A stretch of 8,065 nucleotides of DNA, from assembly GCA_003520455.1 (NCBI GenBank), contig DOUV01000791.1:4284-12348 (forward strand). Reading direction: 5' to 3'. The notes below the pieces were generated by a model. That model worked only from the letters and a program-made list of their open reading frames with translations. It was not told the origin of the DNA and made no database searches. Below are positions 1 to 6,331 of the stretch, piece after piece. The first letter of the stretch is position 1. Every line of letters begins with the position of its first letter. Made by a program: the position numbers and the translations under genes. Source of the stretch: Chloroflexota bacterium (GTDB lineage Bacteria; Chloroflexota; Anaerolineae; Ardenticatenales; Ardenticatenaceae).

Positions 1-725
1 GGAAGGTCGGGCAGGCCCGCAAAGCCGCGCAGTAATACGGTGTTCGCCGGGTACGCATCGGACGCATCAGACAGCGCCTCGGTCGCCAGCGCGATGAAGC
101 GATTGGCAACGGAGGCCATCCGTGCCGCCGCCGGGCTGTCGGTGGCCGGCCGCGCCGCCAGCGGTGGCACACCGGTGACCTGAGGATCGGCATCGAGGAC
201 CTCGCCGCTCAGGCCCTCACCGGAGAAGACCACCACGAAACGGTACTCCGACTCGGTGTAGATCGAAACGTCGATATCACCGATGCGCGGGATTGCCGCC
301 CGCAGGCGGGCGACCAGGGTCTCATTGAGCGCCGTAGGGATGCGCCCGGCCCGGCGGTCGGCAATCATCCCGTCGGGCCCCAGGGTGGCAAAATTACCGC
401 GGGCCGCGACATCCTCCGGGCCCAGATCCAGCCCGATGCCGAGCGCCGAGAGCACACCGCGGCCAATCTCGAAGACCAGCGGGTCGTAGCCGAAGAGCGC
501 CAAATGCCCCGGCCCGCTCCCCGGGGTAATGCCCGGCCCCACGGCCGTCGAGAGGCCGAGCATCGCGCCGCTCGCCAGTTCATCCAGAGCCGGCGTGCGC
601 GCCGCCTCCAGTGGTGTGCGCCCGTCAACAGGCAGATCACCGATTCCATCCAGCACGATCAGAAGCACGCGGCTGCGTGTCTTCACGCTCAGTGCGCGCA
701 TCAGAGTAAGCTGGGGCGTATCCAT
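1..725 (-). CDS. apgM: 2,3-bisphosphoglycerate-independent phosphoglycerate mutase, archaeal type (partial, C-terminus off the window)
   Basis: Interconverts 3- and 2-phosphoglycerate in cytosolic glycolysis/gluconeogenesis; member of the alkaline-phosphatase-like metalloenzyme superfamily. Seen: 241 codons from an ATG at 725 to the left edge. The N-terminal strand VLLIVLDGIGDLP (about residues 20-32) supplies the first metal-binding Asp. The segment ITPGSGPGHLALFGYDP (about 66-82) carries the conserved nucleophile region, and is followed by the typical RGVLSALGIGLDL and ARGNFATL blocks. The family is about 400 residues, so roughly 40% is missing at the window edge. The start is set by AAAAGGAG at 731-738, 5 nt upstream, and by an in-frame TGA 12 nt before the ATG. 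It lies 138 bp downstream of rtcB on the same strand and is probably co-transcribed, without an obvious functional link to RNA repair. Identification is firm from motifs; no base or codon anomaly seen. Confidence 0.93.
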   Translation of the reverse strand, partial: MDTPQLTLMRALSVKTRSRVLLIVLDGIGDLPVDGRTPLEAARTPALDELASGAMLGLSTAVGPGITPGSGPGHLALFGYDPLVFEIGRGVLSALGIGLDLGPEDVAARGNFATLGPDGMIADRRAGRIPTALNETLVARLRAAIPRIGDIDVSIYTESEYRFVVVFSGEGLSGEVLDADPQVTGVPPLAARPATDSPAAARMASVANRFIALATEALSDASDAYPANTVLLRGFAGLPDL

Positions 726-835
726 AGTCTCTCCTTTTCACGCAGTTCCTTCAAATCCGCTCGGCGGTACCCCAGCATCAGTGCGGTGGCAGTCTGTGCG
801 ATGGTCGCCGGTTCTTCCACCCTGACCGCTGCCAC
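701..835 (-). CDS. Possible small ORF between rtcB and apgM (44 aa, unknown)
   Basis: A reading frame opens after a TGA inside the end of rtcB and can start at GTG 835. It runs to a TGA at 701-703, overlapping the first 25 bases of apgM in another frame. The predicted peptide has a plausible amphipathic helical stretch (TIAQTATALMLGYRRAD, then a charged KELREKERL run) and about two thirds G/C at third codon positions. Against it: no Shine-Dalgarno is visible before GTG 835, no family is recognised, and the frame may be chance in GC-rich DNA. If translated, its stop just past the apgM start would allow translational coupling. It fills most of the 138-bp gap between rtcB and apgM. No function is proposed. 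Confidence 0.2.
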   Translation of the reverse strand: MAAVRVEEPATIAQTATALMLGYRRADLKELREKERLWIRPSLL

Positions 836-863
836 GTGATTTGGAACGGGTTGCTTCCGCAGC

Positions 864-3845
864 CTACCCTTTGATCACCGCCAGCGGCTCGAGGCGCGCG
901 ACGATCCGGGCGATCCCGGCCCGATCGACGACCTCCACGACCTCCTCAACCTGCTTGTAGGCGAACGGGGCCTCCTCCGCCAGGCCGGGCATGCTGCCGG
1001 CCCGCACCCGGATCCCGCGCTCGTTCAGCTGCTGGCGCACCTCGGCGCCCCGGACTCGCTTCTTGGCCGCCGTGCGGCTGAGCATGCGACCCGCTCCGTG
1101 GCAGGTCGAGCCGAAGGTCTGCGTCATCGAGCCGGTGGTTCCGGCCAGCACGTAGCTCGCAGTTCCCATCGAGCCAGGCACGAGGACCGGCTGCCCGACA
1201 TCGCGGTAATCGGGCGGCAACCCCCCGGCGCCAGGGCCGAAGGCCCGTGTGGCACCCTTGCGATGAACGCACACTTGCATCTGTCGGCCGCCGACCTCGT
1301 GCCACTCGATCTTCCCCATATTGTGAGCAACATCGTAGACCTGCCTCAGGCCGAAGGGGAGACCACTGCCCGCAAAGACACGCTCGAAGCTCTCGCGAAC
1401 CAGCGCGGCCAGGGTCTGACGGTTGGCGAAGGCGAAGTTTGCGGCGCACCGCATCGCCGCGAGATAGGCCTGCCCCTCGGGCGAGTCCAGCGGCGCGCAG
1501 ACCAACTCGCGGTCGGGGAGCACGATGCCGTAGCGAGCCACCGCCCTCTGAAAATCGCGCACGTAGTCCGTGCACACCTGGTGGCCCAGACCGCGCGAGC
1601 CACAGTGGATCAGGACGACGATCTGACCAGGCCGCAGGCCAAAGGCATCGGCACTGGCAGTGTCGTAGGTCGCTACAACCCGGTCCACCTCGAGGAAGTG
1701 GTTGCCGGCGCCCAAGGTCCCGAGTTGCTCGCGCCCGCGCTCGTGAGCGCGGGCACTCACCCGGGCTGGATTGGCCTCGGGCATGCCTCCCTGCTCCTCC
1801 GTATGGACGATGTCGTGCTGCGTCGCCAGGCCCTGACGCAGGCACCACCCGGCGCCCTCGCTCAACACCTGGTCGAGCTCACGGTCATTGAGGCGAAATC
1901 GACCACCCCGGCCAACCCCGCTCGGACAAGTTGTATAGAGCGTGGTCGCCAGGTCGTCCAGGAAGGGCTCGGCCTCTTCCGCACCGAGATCGGAGGCCAG
2001 GAGCCGGACGCCGCAGTTGGAGACGACAAACTCGTTGGCGATGAAGTTGTGGTCGGGGTGAGCAACAGTGAAATCGTAGACGCACCCCTCAAAGTCCACG
2101 GGCTCAATCGCCTCGATCGTCGCCCACACCATGCCGCTGTCCTCGATGCCTGCTCGCGCCTGAGCGCAAAACTCGTCGAAGGTTTCAAATTCCGGCCCGA
2201 TCCGCCGGGAGGCAAGGCGCCCGCCGGAGAGGCGTCGTTCGACCAAGTGCTGACTGGCGCGTTCGCCCACCAGCCCAGGATACATCGCCTGGGGCGAACT
2301 GCCGGCCGCGCCCAGCGCCGGTGCCTGGGCTGCGAGCTCCTCACGCCGAACGATGATCCTGGCCTTGCGCTTCAGATAGTCAGCCGCTGCCAGGGCGAGC
2401 CTCCGGCGCTTGTTGTTATATTCAAAGCCGATACGGCTCCACAGATTGATGAGGCTCTCTGGTTGTGAGGAGAGGATCAATCGCAGCCGGTACGATCGGG
2501 TACCATCCACGTTGACCTGCGCCGTCCGCTGGCTGATCGTCCTGGTCTCAACCCCAAATCCCTCGAGCAACTGCGCCAGCTCTTCCAGGAACTGCCTGCA
2601 ACCCTCAACAGAGCCCTCAGGCTTATTCAGCGAGAGCACAGGCATGTCGAAGTTGTAACGGCGCTTTGCAGATGCCTGAGGGGCCGACAACTCTGCCCCG
2701 AAGAGGGCGGCCAGGAAGAGGCGCTGCTGCCAGCGGGGTGCGGCGAAGAGCCAGGACGGGAGGCGGTAGGCCTGACTGGCCCTGGCGCCGACCGGCGCCC
2801 CGAGCGCGACCAGGAGAGCCACAAACGCCGTGCTGCCGACGGTAAACGCCGCCCCTACTCGATCAAACTCGTCGTCGTTGCAGGCCGCGCTAATTCGGTG
2901 GCGCCGGGAGCGCACGTGGACAGGCGAAGGAGAGAAACCGACAAGAGAGACATCAGCCCGGATCTGTTCAAGCTCAGCCGGGTCCCCGTAAAACGAGGCC
3001 ATCCCCGGGTCAGGACCACCGCCGAAAAACAGATGCCCACCGCCGACGAGGTACCCCAGGATCTTGATGAGATGCGGGAGCTTCGGCGAATCGGCCCGTA
3101 GGGGCAGAAGATCGCGGCGCCGGAGCTGCGCCAATAGTTGCCCCAGGACATTTCCTGCGGTTCCCTTCCCCTGCTCGCTGAGCAGACGCGCGATGTCCTC
3201 CTCATCGACCAGCACCGTATCACCGGGATCCTCGTAGGGAACTCCCTCGAAGGGATAGCAGGCGACCCGGTCGCCCGGAGCCAGCCGTTCCAGTGCCACC
3301 ATGCCGTCCGGGGTCCAGAAGGGATGGTCTGCGGTGGCAACAATCTCGTCCCCAGCGGTGGTGGTCAGGCGATAGACCGGCCCGCGCGGAGGCTGTGTGA
3401 GATAGCGGACCACCGCCGTCGTATCATCACAGCCGGCCGCCAGGCGCTGGCAGCGCAAAATATCGGTCTGCCAGGTCGTTTCCATCTCGGCGATGGACCA
3501 GGTGTAGCCATGGGTGTGCAAGATTCGGCTGTCGCCGGAAAGACAATTGATATCGTACCCAATGGCTCCAGGTGAGATGATTCCGTCCGGCAGGCGCGTC
3601 GCCGCCACACCGCCGACGGGGAAACCGTAGCCCTGGTGGACGTCGGGCATCGCGATGGTGTACTGGACCACGCCCGGGAGCGTGGAGGCGTTGACGAGTT
3701 GCTCCAGACTCTTGTCATCGAGCGCCTCAGCAAGGACTTCCTCGCTCGCGTACACGCGGGCCGGGACACGCATGTCGGACCGAAACGACGCGGGAATCTC
3801 CCAGACGTACTCTCCGACTCGCTTGAGATCACTCTTCTTGACCAT
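864..3845 (-). CDS. rtcB: RNA-splicing ligase RtcB precursor containing an intein
   Basis: GTP- and Mn-dependent RNA ligase joining 2',3'-cyclic-phosphate or 3'-phosphate ends to 5'-OH ends (tRNA splicing/RNA repair), cytosolic. Seen from the chosen start: N-extein residues 1-100 ([33 protein letters not shown]), intein 101-610, C-extein 611-993 ([40 protein letters not shown], ending LAVIKG). Expected metal ligands are Asp98, Cys611, His716, His747 and His841; His916 in CHGAGR is the guanylylated residue. After removing the intein the spacing matches Pyrococcus RtcB within 2-3 residues and mature length is 483, normal for the family. Start: ATG 3845 is preferred because AAGGGGGTG (3852-3860) lies 6 nt upstream and the N-terminus then fits the family. 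A longer ATG at 3878, overlapping the archease stop as TGATG, has no Shine-Dalgarno. Follows archease in an operon. Confidence 0.95.
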   Translation of the reverse strand: MVKKSDLKRVGEYVWEIPASFRSDMRVPARVYASEEVLAEALDDKSLEQLVNASTLPGVVQYTIAMPDVHQGYGFPVGGVAATRLPDGIISPGAIGYDINCLSGDSRILHTHGYTWSIAEMETTWQTDILRCQRLAAGCDDTTAVVRYLTQPPRGPVYRLTTTAGDEIVATADHPFWTPDGMVALERLAPGDRVACYPFEGVPYEDPGDTVLVDEEDIARLLSEQGKGTAGNVLGQLLAQLRRRDLLPLRADSPKLPHLIKILGYLVGGGHLFFGGGPDPGMASFYGDPAELEQIRADVSLVGFSPSPVHVRSRRHRISAACNDDEFDRVGAAFTVGSTAFVALLVALGAPVGARASQAYRLPSWLFAAPRWQQRLFLAALFGAELSAPQASAKRRYNFDMPVLSLNKPEGSVEGCRQFLEELAQLLEGFGVETRTISQRTAQVNVDGTRSYRLRLILSSQPESLINLWSRIGFEYNNKRRRLALAAADYLKRKARIIVRREELAAQAPALGAAGSSPQAMYPGLVGERASQHLVERRLSGGRLASRRIGPEFETFDEFCAQARAGIEDSGMVWATIEAIEPVDFEGCVYDFTVAHPDHNFIANEFVVSNCGVRLLASDLGAEEAEPFLDDLATTLYTTCPSGVGRGGRFRLNDRELDQVLSEGAGWCLRQGLATQHDIVHTEEQGGMPEANPARVSARAHERGREQLGTLGAGNHFLEVDRVVATYDTASADAFGLRPGQIVVLIHCGSRGLGHQVCTDYVRDFQRAVARYGIVLPDRELVCAPLDSPEGQAYLAAMRCAANFAFANRQTLAALVRESFERVFAGSGLPFGLRQVYDVAHNMGKIEWHEVGGRQMQVCVHRKGATRAFGPGAGGLPPDYRDVGQPVLVPGSMGTASYVLAGTTGSMTQTFGSTCHGAGRMLSRTAAKKRVRGAEVRQQLNERGIRVRAGSMPGLAEEAPFAYKQVEEVVEVVDRAGIARIVARLEPLAVIKG
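2016..3545 (-). mobile_element. Intein in RtcB with LAGLIDADG-type homing-endonuclease domain (510 aa, in-frame)
   Basis: In-frame protein-splicing element between Asn (DIN) and the catalytic Cys of RtcB. Seen, in precursor numbering from ATG 3845: block [10 protein letters not shown] from Cys101; block [15 protein letters not shown] with Thr171 and His174; block [17 protein letters not shown]; block G ending VVSN with Asn610, then Cys611 as the +1 nucleophile. Between B and F lie two LAGLIDADG-like helices: [10 protein letters not shown] (about 262-271) and [12 protein letters not shown] (about 377-387), about 115 residues apart, as in a monomeric two-motif endonuclease. The usual penultimate His is Ser609. 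In the first endonuclease helix the acidic positions are Gly, while the second keeps Glu385, so DNA cleavage is probably lost or weak. The splicing residues Cys, block-B TxxH, Asn and +1 Cys are intact, so splicing is expected. Confidence 0.93.
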
Positions 3846-3851
3846 CAGTCG

Positions 3852-3860
3852 CACCCCCTT
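3852..3860 (-). promoter_or_regulatory. Ribosome binding site deciding the rtcB start
   Basis: The minus strand reads AAGGGGGTG, one mismatch from the ideal AAGGAGGTG, 6 nt before ATG 3845. The alternative ATG at 3878 has no comparable site. This supports the shorter N-terminus, [11 protein letters not shown]. Confidence 0.7.
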
Positions 3861-3877
3861 TCCCCCGATCTGAGGCA

Positions 3878-4288
3878 TCAGATGTCAAAGTAGACCTCGG
3901 CCACCCAGGCACCACCCGCCTCGTAGAGCCGCAGACCGTGATAGGTAACCGCCTTGATCGCACGCAGCGGCTGTCCGGCGAGCCGGCCACCCTCGATGAC
4001 CGCTTCGAGGCGGGTGGGCAGCCACGTGGTGACCTCGCAATGGTCGTAAACCTCACCCGTCGTCTCGTGCAAATAGAGCAGTTCGCTGAGCCAATCGACG
4101 AGCAAGCTCTCGGCATCGAGCGACTCGACCGTCACGAGCCGACGCCGGTCGCGATTGCCGGGCCTCCCTCCGATCAGCCCAAACATCCCGATGGCTGCGC
4201 AGGCGAAGAGTGCTGCAGGCGCCGCGCCCCGAACTCGGAGACCCACCTCAGCGGTGTGCGAGAGCTCTTCGTAGTCGCATTCGGTCAT
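3878..4288 (-). CDS. Archease, RtcB-activating protein
   Basis: Archease accelerates guanylylation of RtcB and lets it turn over repeatedly; a small cytosolic protein. Seen: 136 residues with [14 protein letters not shown] near the N-terminus, the core [18 protein letters not shown] in the middle, and the C-terminal [11 protein letters not shown]...W-AEVYFDI, ending on the typical Asp-Ile. Length is normal for the family. Start: ATG 4288 has AGAGGA with GAGG 5 nt upstream (4294-4297) and gives the standard N-terminus. An upstream in-frame GTG at 4333 would add 15 unsupported residues and lies almost at the predicted transcription start. The stop overlaps an alternative rtcB ATG by one base (TGATG), and adjacency to rtcB is the usual genomic context. 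Oddity: the family's SHTADVG motif reads SHTAEVG, a conservative Asp-to-Glu change at a position linked to metal binding. Identification is firm. Confidence 0.93.
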   Translation of the reverse strand: MTECDYEELSHTAEVGLRVRGAAPAALFACAAIGMFGLIGGRPGNRDRRRLVTVESLDAESLLVDWLSELLYLHETTGEVYDHCEVTTWLPTRLEAVIEGGRLAGQPLRAIKAVTYHGLRLYEAGGAWVAEVYFDI

Positions 4289-4344
4289 CGTTTCCTCTGC
4301 CCCAGAGAAGCGAGCCTGGGTGAGCGCACCCACAGCCTATTCCT

Positions 4345-4350
4345 ATTATA
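4345..4350 (-). promoter_or_regulatory. -10 element of the archease-rtcB operon promoter
   Basis: The minus strand carries a perfect TATAAT about 57 nt upstream of the archease ATG, implying a start near 4338 and a leader of about 50 nt. No good -35 hexamer is found at 16-18 bp spacing (GCCGCG at 17 bp), so the promoter may be weak or activator-dependent. An imperfect GGAA...TTCC dyad lies just upstream of the -10 on the minus strand. Confidence 0.5.
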
Positions 4351-4420
4351 CCGCAGGAAATCCATTCCGCGGCGAAACAGCGGCCCGATTGGATCGCGAG
4401 TACGGAAATGAGGCCCTTTC

Positions 4421-4435
4421 TATAGTCTATAACTA
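4421..4435. repeat. AT-rich nested palindrome next to the plus-strand -35 box (possible operator)
   Basis: TATAG-T-CTATA (4421-4431) is a perfect 11-bp palindrome, and TAGT-CTATA-ACTA (4423-4435) is a second nested inverted repeat. It stands out as AT-rich in GC-rich surroundings and ends 3 bp before TTGACA at 4439, a usual place for a regulator site. The binding protein is unknown. Confidence 0.35.
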
Positions 4436-4438
4436 CAG

Positions 4439-4467
4439 TTGACAGTCCCGAAATTGCTGGCCATACT
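4439..4467 (+). promoter_or_regulatory. Sigma-70-type promoter for the rightward glycoside hydrolase gene
   Basis: Perfect -35 TTGACA at 4439-4444, 17-bp spacer, -10 CATACT at 4462-4467 (4 of 6 match TATAAT). The predicted start is near 4474, giving a leader of about 340 nt before the ATG at 4818. It is divergent from the archease promoter about 90 bp away. Confidence 0.55.
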
Positions 4468-4473
4468 TTAAGT

Positions 4474-4817
4474 GTCGGACGAATGTCACTGTCGAGGGGC
4501 ATCTCCATTGCAAGCGAGCCCAGACCCTTTCGTGAGCGTCGACCGTTTCAGCGACAGACTGCTTCTGACCGGCTGGCCCCCTTGTTCACCCCCATGAGTG
4601 CCCGCGTCGTGGGCACTGTCTTCGCACCATTCGATCAGGGCAGCCCGTCGGAGCGGGGCAAGAACGACGATTGTTCGTGACGGGCGTGATACGAGATTGG
4701 AGATCAGCGACCCCTTCCGAGTGGGAGGCCGAAGAGCCCCAATCCCGACGCTCTGATCCCCGGCAAGGGAAACTCACCACCCCCGGTTGTAAAGAGGAGT
4801 CGAATAGTTCATTCACC
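4474..4817 (+). promoter_or_regulatory. Long 5' leader of the glycoside hydrolase gene with possible RNA hairpins
   Basis: No convincing gene lies in this stretch; its short open frames lack ribosome sites and family features. Three stem candidates follow one another. First, AGTGCCC/GGGCACT with a 7-nt loop (4597-4617). Second, a 7-bp outer stem GCCCGTC/GACGGGC enclosing a small GAAC/GTTC stem (4643-4685). Third, GATCAG/CTGATC (4702-4707 with 4753-4758) enclosing CCTTCC-GAGT-GGGAGG (4713-4728). No known riboswitch consensus (T-box, SAM, cobalamin, TPP) was recognised. The first hairpin is followed only by a weak T-containing tail, so it is a poor terminator. GC-rich DNA forms such stems by chance, so this is a candidate only. 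A purine-rich GAGGAG (4794-4799) sits near the end. Confidence 0.3.
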
Positions 4818-6149
4818 ATGGACGCGCGAATTGAGCAGGCTCGCCAGCGAGCACTGGAAATTCTCCACCGCTGTGTGACACCCCACGGATTCCGGGCCTC
4901 GGCGCTGGCGGCCGGCTACCCCCAGGTCTGGGCCCGGGACAGCATGATCAGCTTCCTGGGCGCCGCGGCCAGCGGCGATCCAACCCTGATTGCCGCCGGC
5001 CGGGCGTCGCTGGAAACCATGAGCGCGCACCAATCCAGCCGCGGCCTGATCCAGCTCAATGTCAACCCGGATAGTGGCTATGTGAGCACAGAGAATGCCG
5101 GGAGTGTCGACGCCAATCTGTGGTACATCCTTGGGCACTACCTGCACTTCCAGGTGACCGGCGACATGTCCTTCCTGGCGCAACACTGGCCCACGATTGA
5201 CCGGACACTCCTGTGGTTGGAATACCAGGATATGAACGAATGCGGTCTGATCGAGGTACCGGAGGCCGGCGATTGGATGGACCTGCTCGCCGTACGTTAC
5301 AACGTGCTCTTCGACAACGTACTCTACTACGCTGCAGTTCTCGCTCACCGGCAACTCGCTCAGGCGCTCCCGCCGCCCACGCCCCGGCATCGGCCCGAGG
5401 TTGATGCGGCCGGGATCCACGAACGGCTCAATCTCCTCATGTGGATTGACCGCTGCTGGGTCGCCGAGCATTTTGCTGAGCACCTGGAGAAGCTCAAGGC
5501 CATGCGCCTCGAGTGGTTTATGCTCTACCACAACATGGGCACCATCTCCAGCCGCCCCTTCTACCTGCCCTGGGTCGCGTTCCGCGAGTATGGTGATTGG
5601 TGCGACAGTCTCGGCAATTTGCTTGCCATCCTGACGGGCGTCGCCGATTACCACCGCTCCGAGCACATCCTGCGCTACATGCGCCAGGTAGGGATGGCCG
5701 AGCCCTACCCGACCAAGGCGATCTATCCACCGATCTTTCCAGGTGAGAGCAGCTGGCGCGAGTACTATCGCAGCCGCAACCTGAATCTGCCGCACCAGTA
5801 CCACAATGGCGGTATCTGGCCGTTCATCGGCGGCTTCCACGTGGCGGCGCTGGTGCGACACAACTACCGGCGGGAAGCCGAGCGACTGCTCGGCCAGCTC
5901 GCCGAGGCCAATCGCCAGGGAACCGACAGCGAGTGGGAGTTCAACGAGTGGATGCATGGCGAGAGCGGCCATCCGATGGGCTTTGCCCAGCAGGCCTGGT
6001 CGGCCGCTATGTTCCTCTACGCGGAGCACGCCGTTCTCACTGGCGAGTTGCCGCTCTTCGACGCACTGTTGGCCGCCGCGCCGGCTCCCGCGTTAGCCAC
6101 TGAGGTCAATGATGTGATCATGCGCCCCGGTGGCGGGCCGGTGGGCTGA
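4818..6149 (+). CDS. (alpha/alpha)6-barrel glycoside hydrolase, GH100/glycogen-debranching (amylo-alpha-1,6-glucosidase-like) family
   Basis: Probable cytosolic glycosidase (443 aa, no signal peptide); the substrate cannot be settled from sequence, candidates being sucrose, a storage alpha-glucan or a compatible-solute glycoside. Seen: YPQVWARDS (residues 34-42), the substrate-binding block of six-hairpin glycosidases; NAGSVDANLWYILGHYLHF (93-111); EAGDWMD (149-154), likely holding the general acid Asp152; YHNGGIWPFIGGFHVAALVR (328-347); EFNEWMHGESGHPMG (374-388), likely holding the second catalytic acid (Glu374 or Glu377); and QAWSAAMFLYA (391-401). These resemble GH100 neutral/alkaline invertases and debranching-enzyme C-terminal domains. 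Start ATG 4818 fits the family N-terminus, but the only Shine-Dalgarno-like run (GAGGAG, 4794-4799) is 18 nt upstream, which is long. An upstream in-frame TTG at 4671 would add an unlike 49-residue tail. Likely transcribed from its own promoter at 4439. Confidence 0.8.
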   Translation: MDARIEQARQRALEILHRCVTPHGFRASALAAGYPQVWARDSMISFLGAAASGDPTLIAAGRASLETMSAHQSSRGLIQLNVNPDSGYVSTENAGSVDANLWYILGHYLHFQVTGDMSFLAQHWPTIDRTLLWLEYQDMNECGLIEVPEAGDWMDLLAVRYNVLFDNVLYYAAVLAHRQLAQALPPPTPRHRPEVDAAGIHERLNLLMWIDRCWVAEHFAEHLEKLKAMRLEWFMLYHNMGTISSRPFYLPWVAFREYGDWCDSLGNLLAILTGVADYHRSEHILRYMRQVGMAEPYPTKAIYPPIFPGESSWREYYRSRNLNLPHQYHNGGIWPFIGGFHVAALVRHNYRREAERLLGQLAEANRQGTDSEWEFNEWMHGESGHPMGFAQQAWSAAMFLYAEHAVLTGELPLFDALLAAAPAPALATEVNDVIMRPGGGPVG

Positions 6150-6331
6150 GGCTGCCAGTACCAAAGCGGTCTTGTCCGTCGCCCCCTCGCCGCATACTCT
6201 GAACCCGTCACGAAGAATTCACACCCGCTCGAAAGTCGAACATCCCCAACCGGGGAACGCAGGAAGACTCGCCGGCACTCGAGGGAACCCCAAGAGATCC
6301 TGCGAGTTCCATGGAAACATTGGTGGTGACT
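6150..6331 (+). other. Intergenic spacer between the hydrolase and the reductase
   Basis: No gene is supported here. It contains a short hairpin TCCCC-AACC-GGGGA (6243-6256) without a following T-run, so it is not a convincing terminator. A weak promoter-like pair, TTGTCC (6172-6177) and CATACT (6193-6198), has only a 15-bp spacer. Whether the reductase cluster has its own promoter is therefore unresolved. Confidence 0.3.
6322..6329 (+). promoter_or_regulatory. Ribosome binding site deciding the reductase start
   Basis: GGTGGTGA matches the ideal GGAGGTGA at 7 of 8 positions and sits directly upstream of ATG 6332. The in-frame ATG at 6311 has no such site. Confidence 0.6.

Noticed and set aside
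1098..2468. 456-codon plus-strand open frame opposite rtcB
   Set aside because: It is antisense to confirmed RtcB/intein coding sequence, and its translation shows no domain; long antisense frames are expected in GC-rich genes.
3846..3878. Longer rtcB start at ATG 3878 overlapping the archease stop
   Set aside because: It lacks a Shine-Dalgarno, while ATG 3845 has a near-ideal one and matches the family N-terminus; kept as an alternative only.
4483..4680. Short plus-strand open frame in the divergent intergenic region
   Set aside because: No ribosome site, no family resemblance and rich in Arg/Pro/Ser as expected of chance frames; the region is better read as a leader.
4809..6029. 406-codon minus-strand open frame opposite the glycoside hydrolase
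   Set aside because: Mirror frame of a gene with clear family motifs; no recognisable protein features or ribosome site.
6172..6198. Promoter-like TTGTCC...CATACT before the reductase
   Set aside because: The spacer is only 15 bp and both hexamers are weak, so it is not listed as a promoter.
6243..6256. Hairpin downstream of the glycoside hydrolase as a terminator
   Set aside because: Only a 5-bp stem and no T-run follow, so intrinsic termination is not supported.
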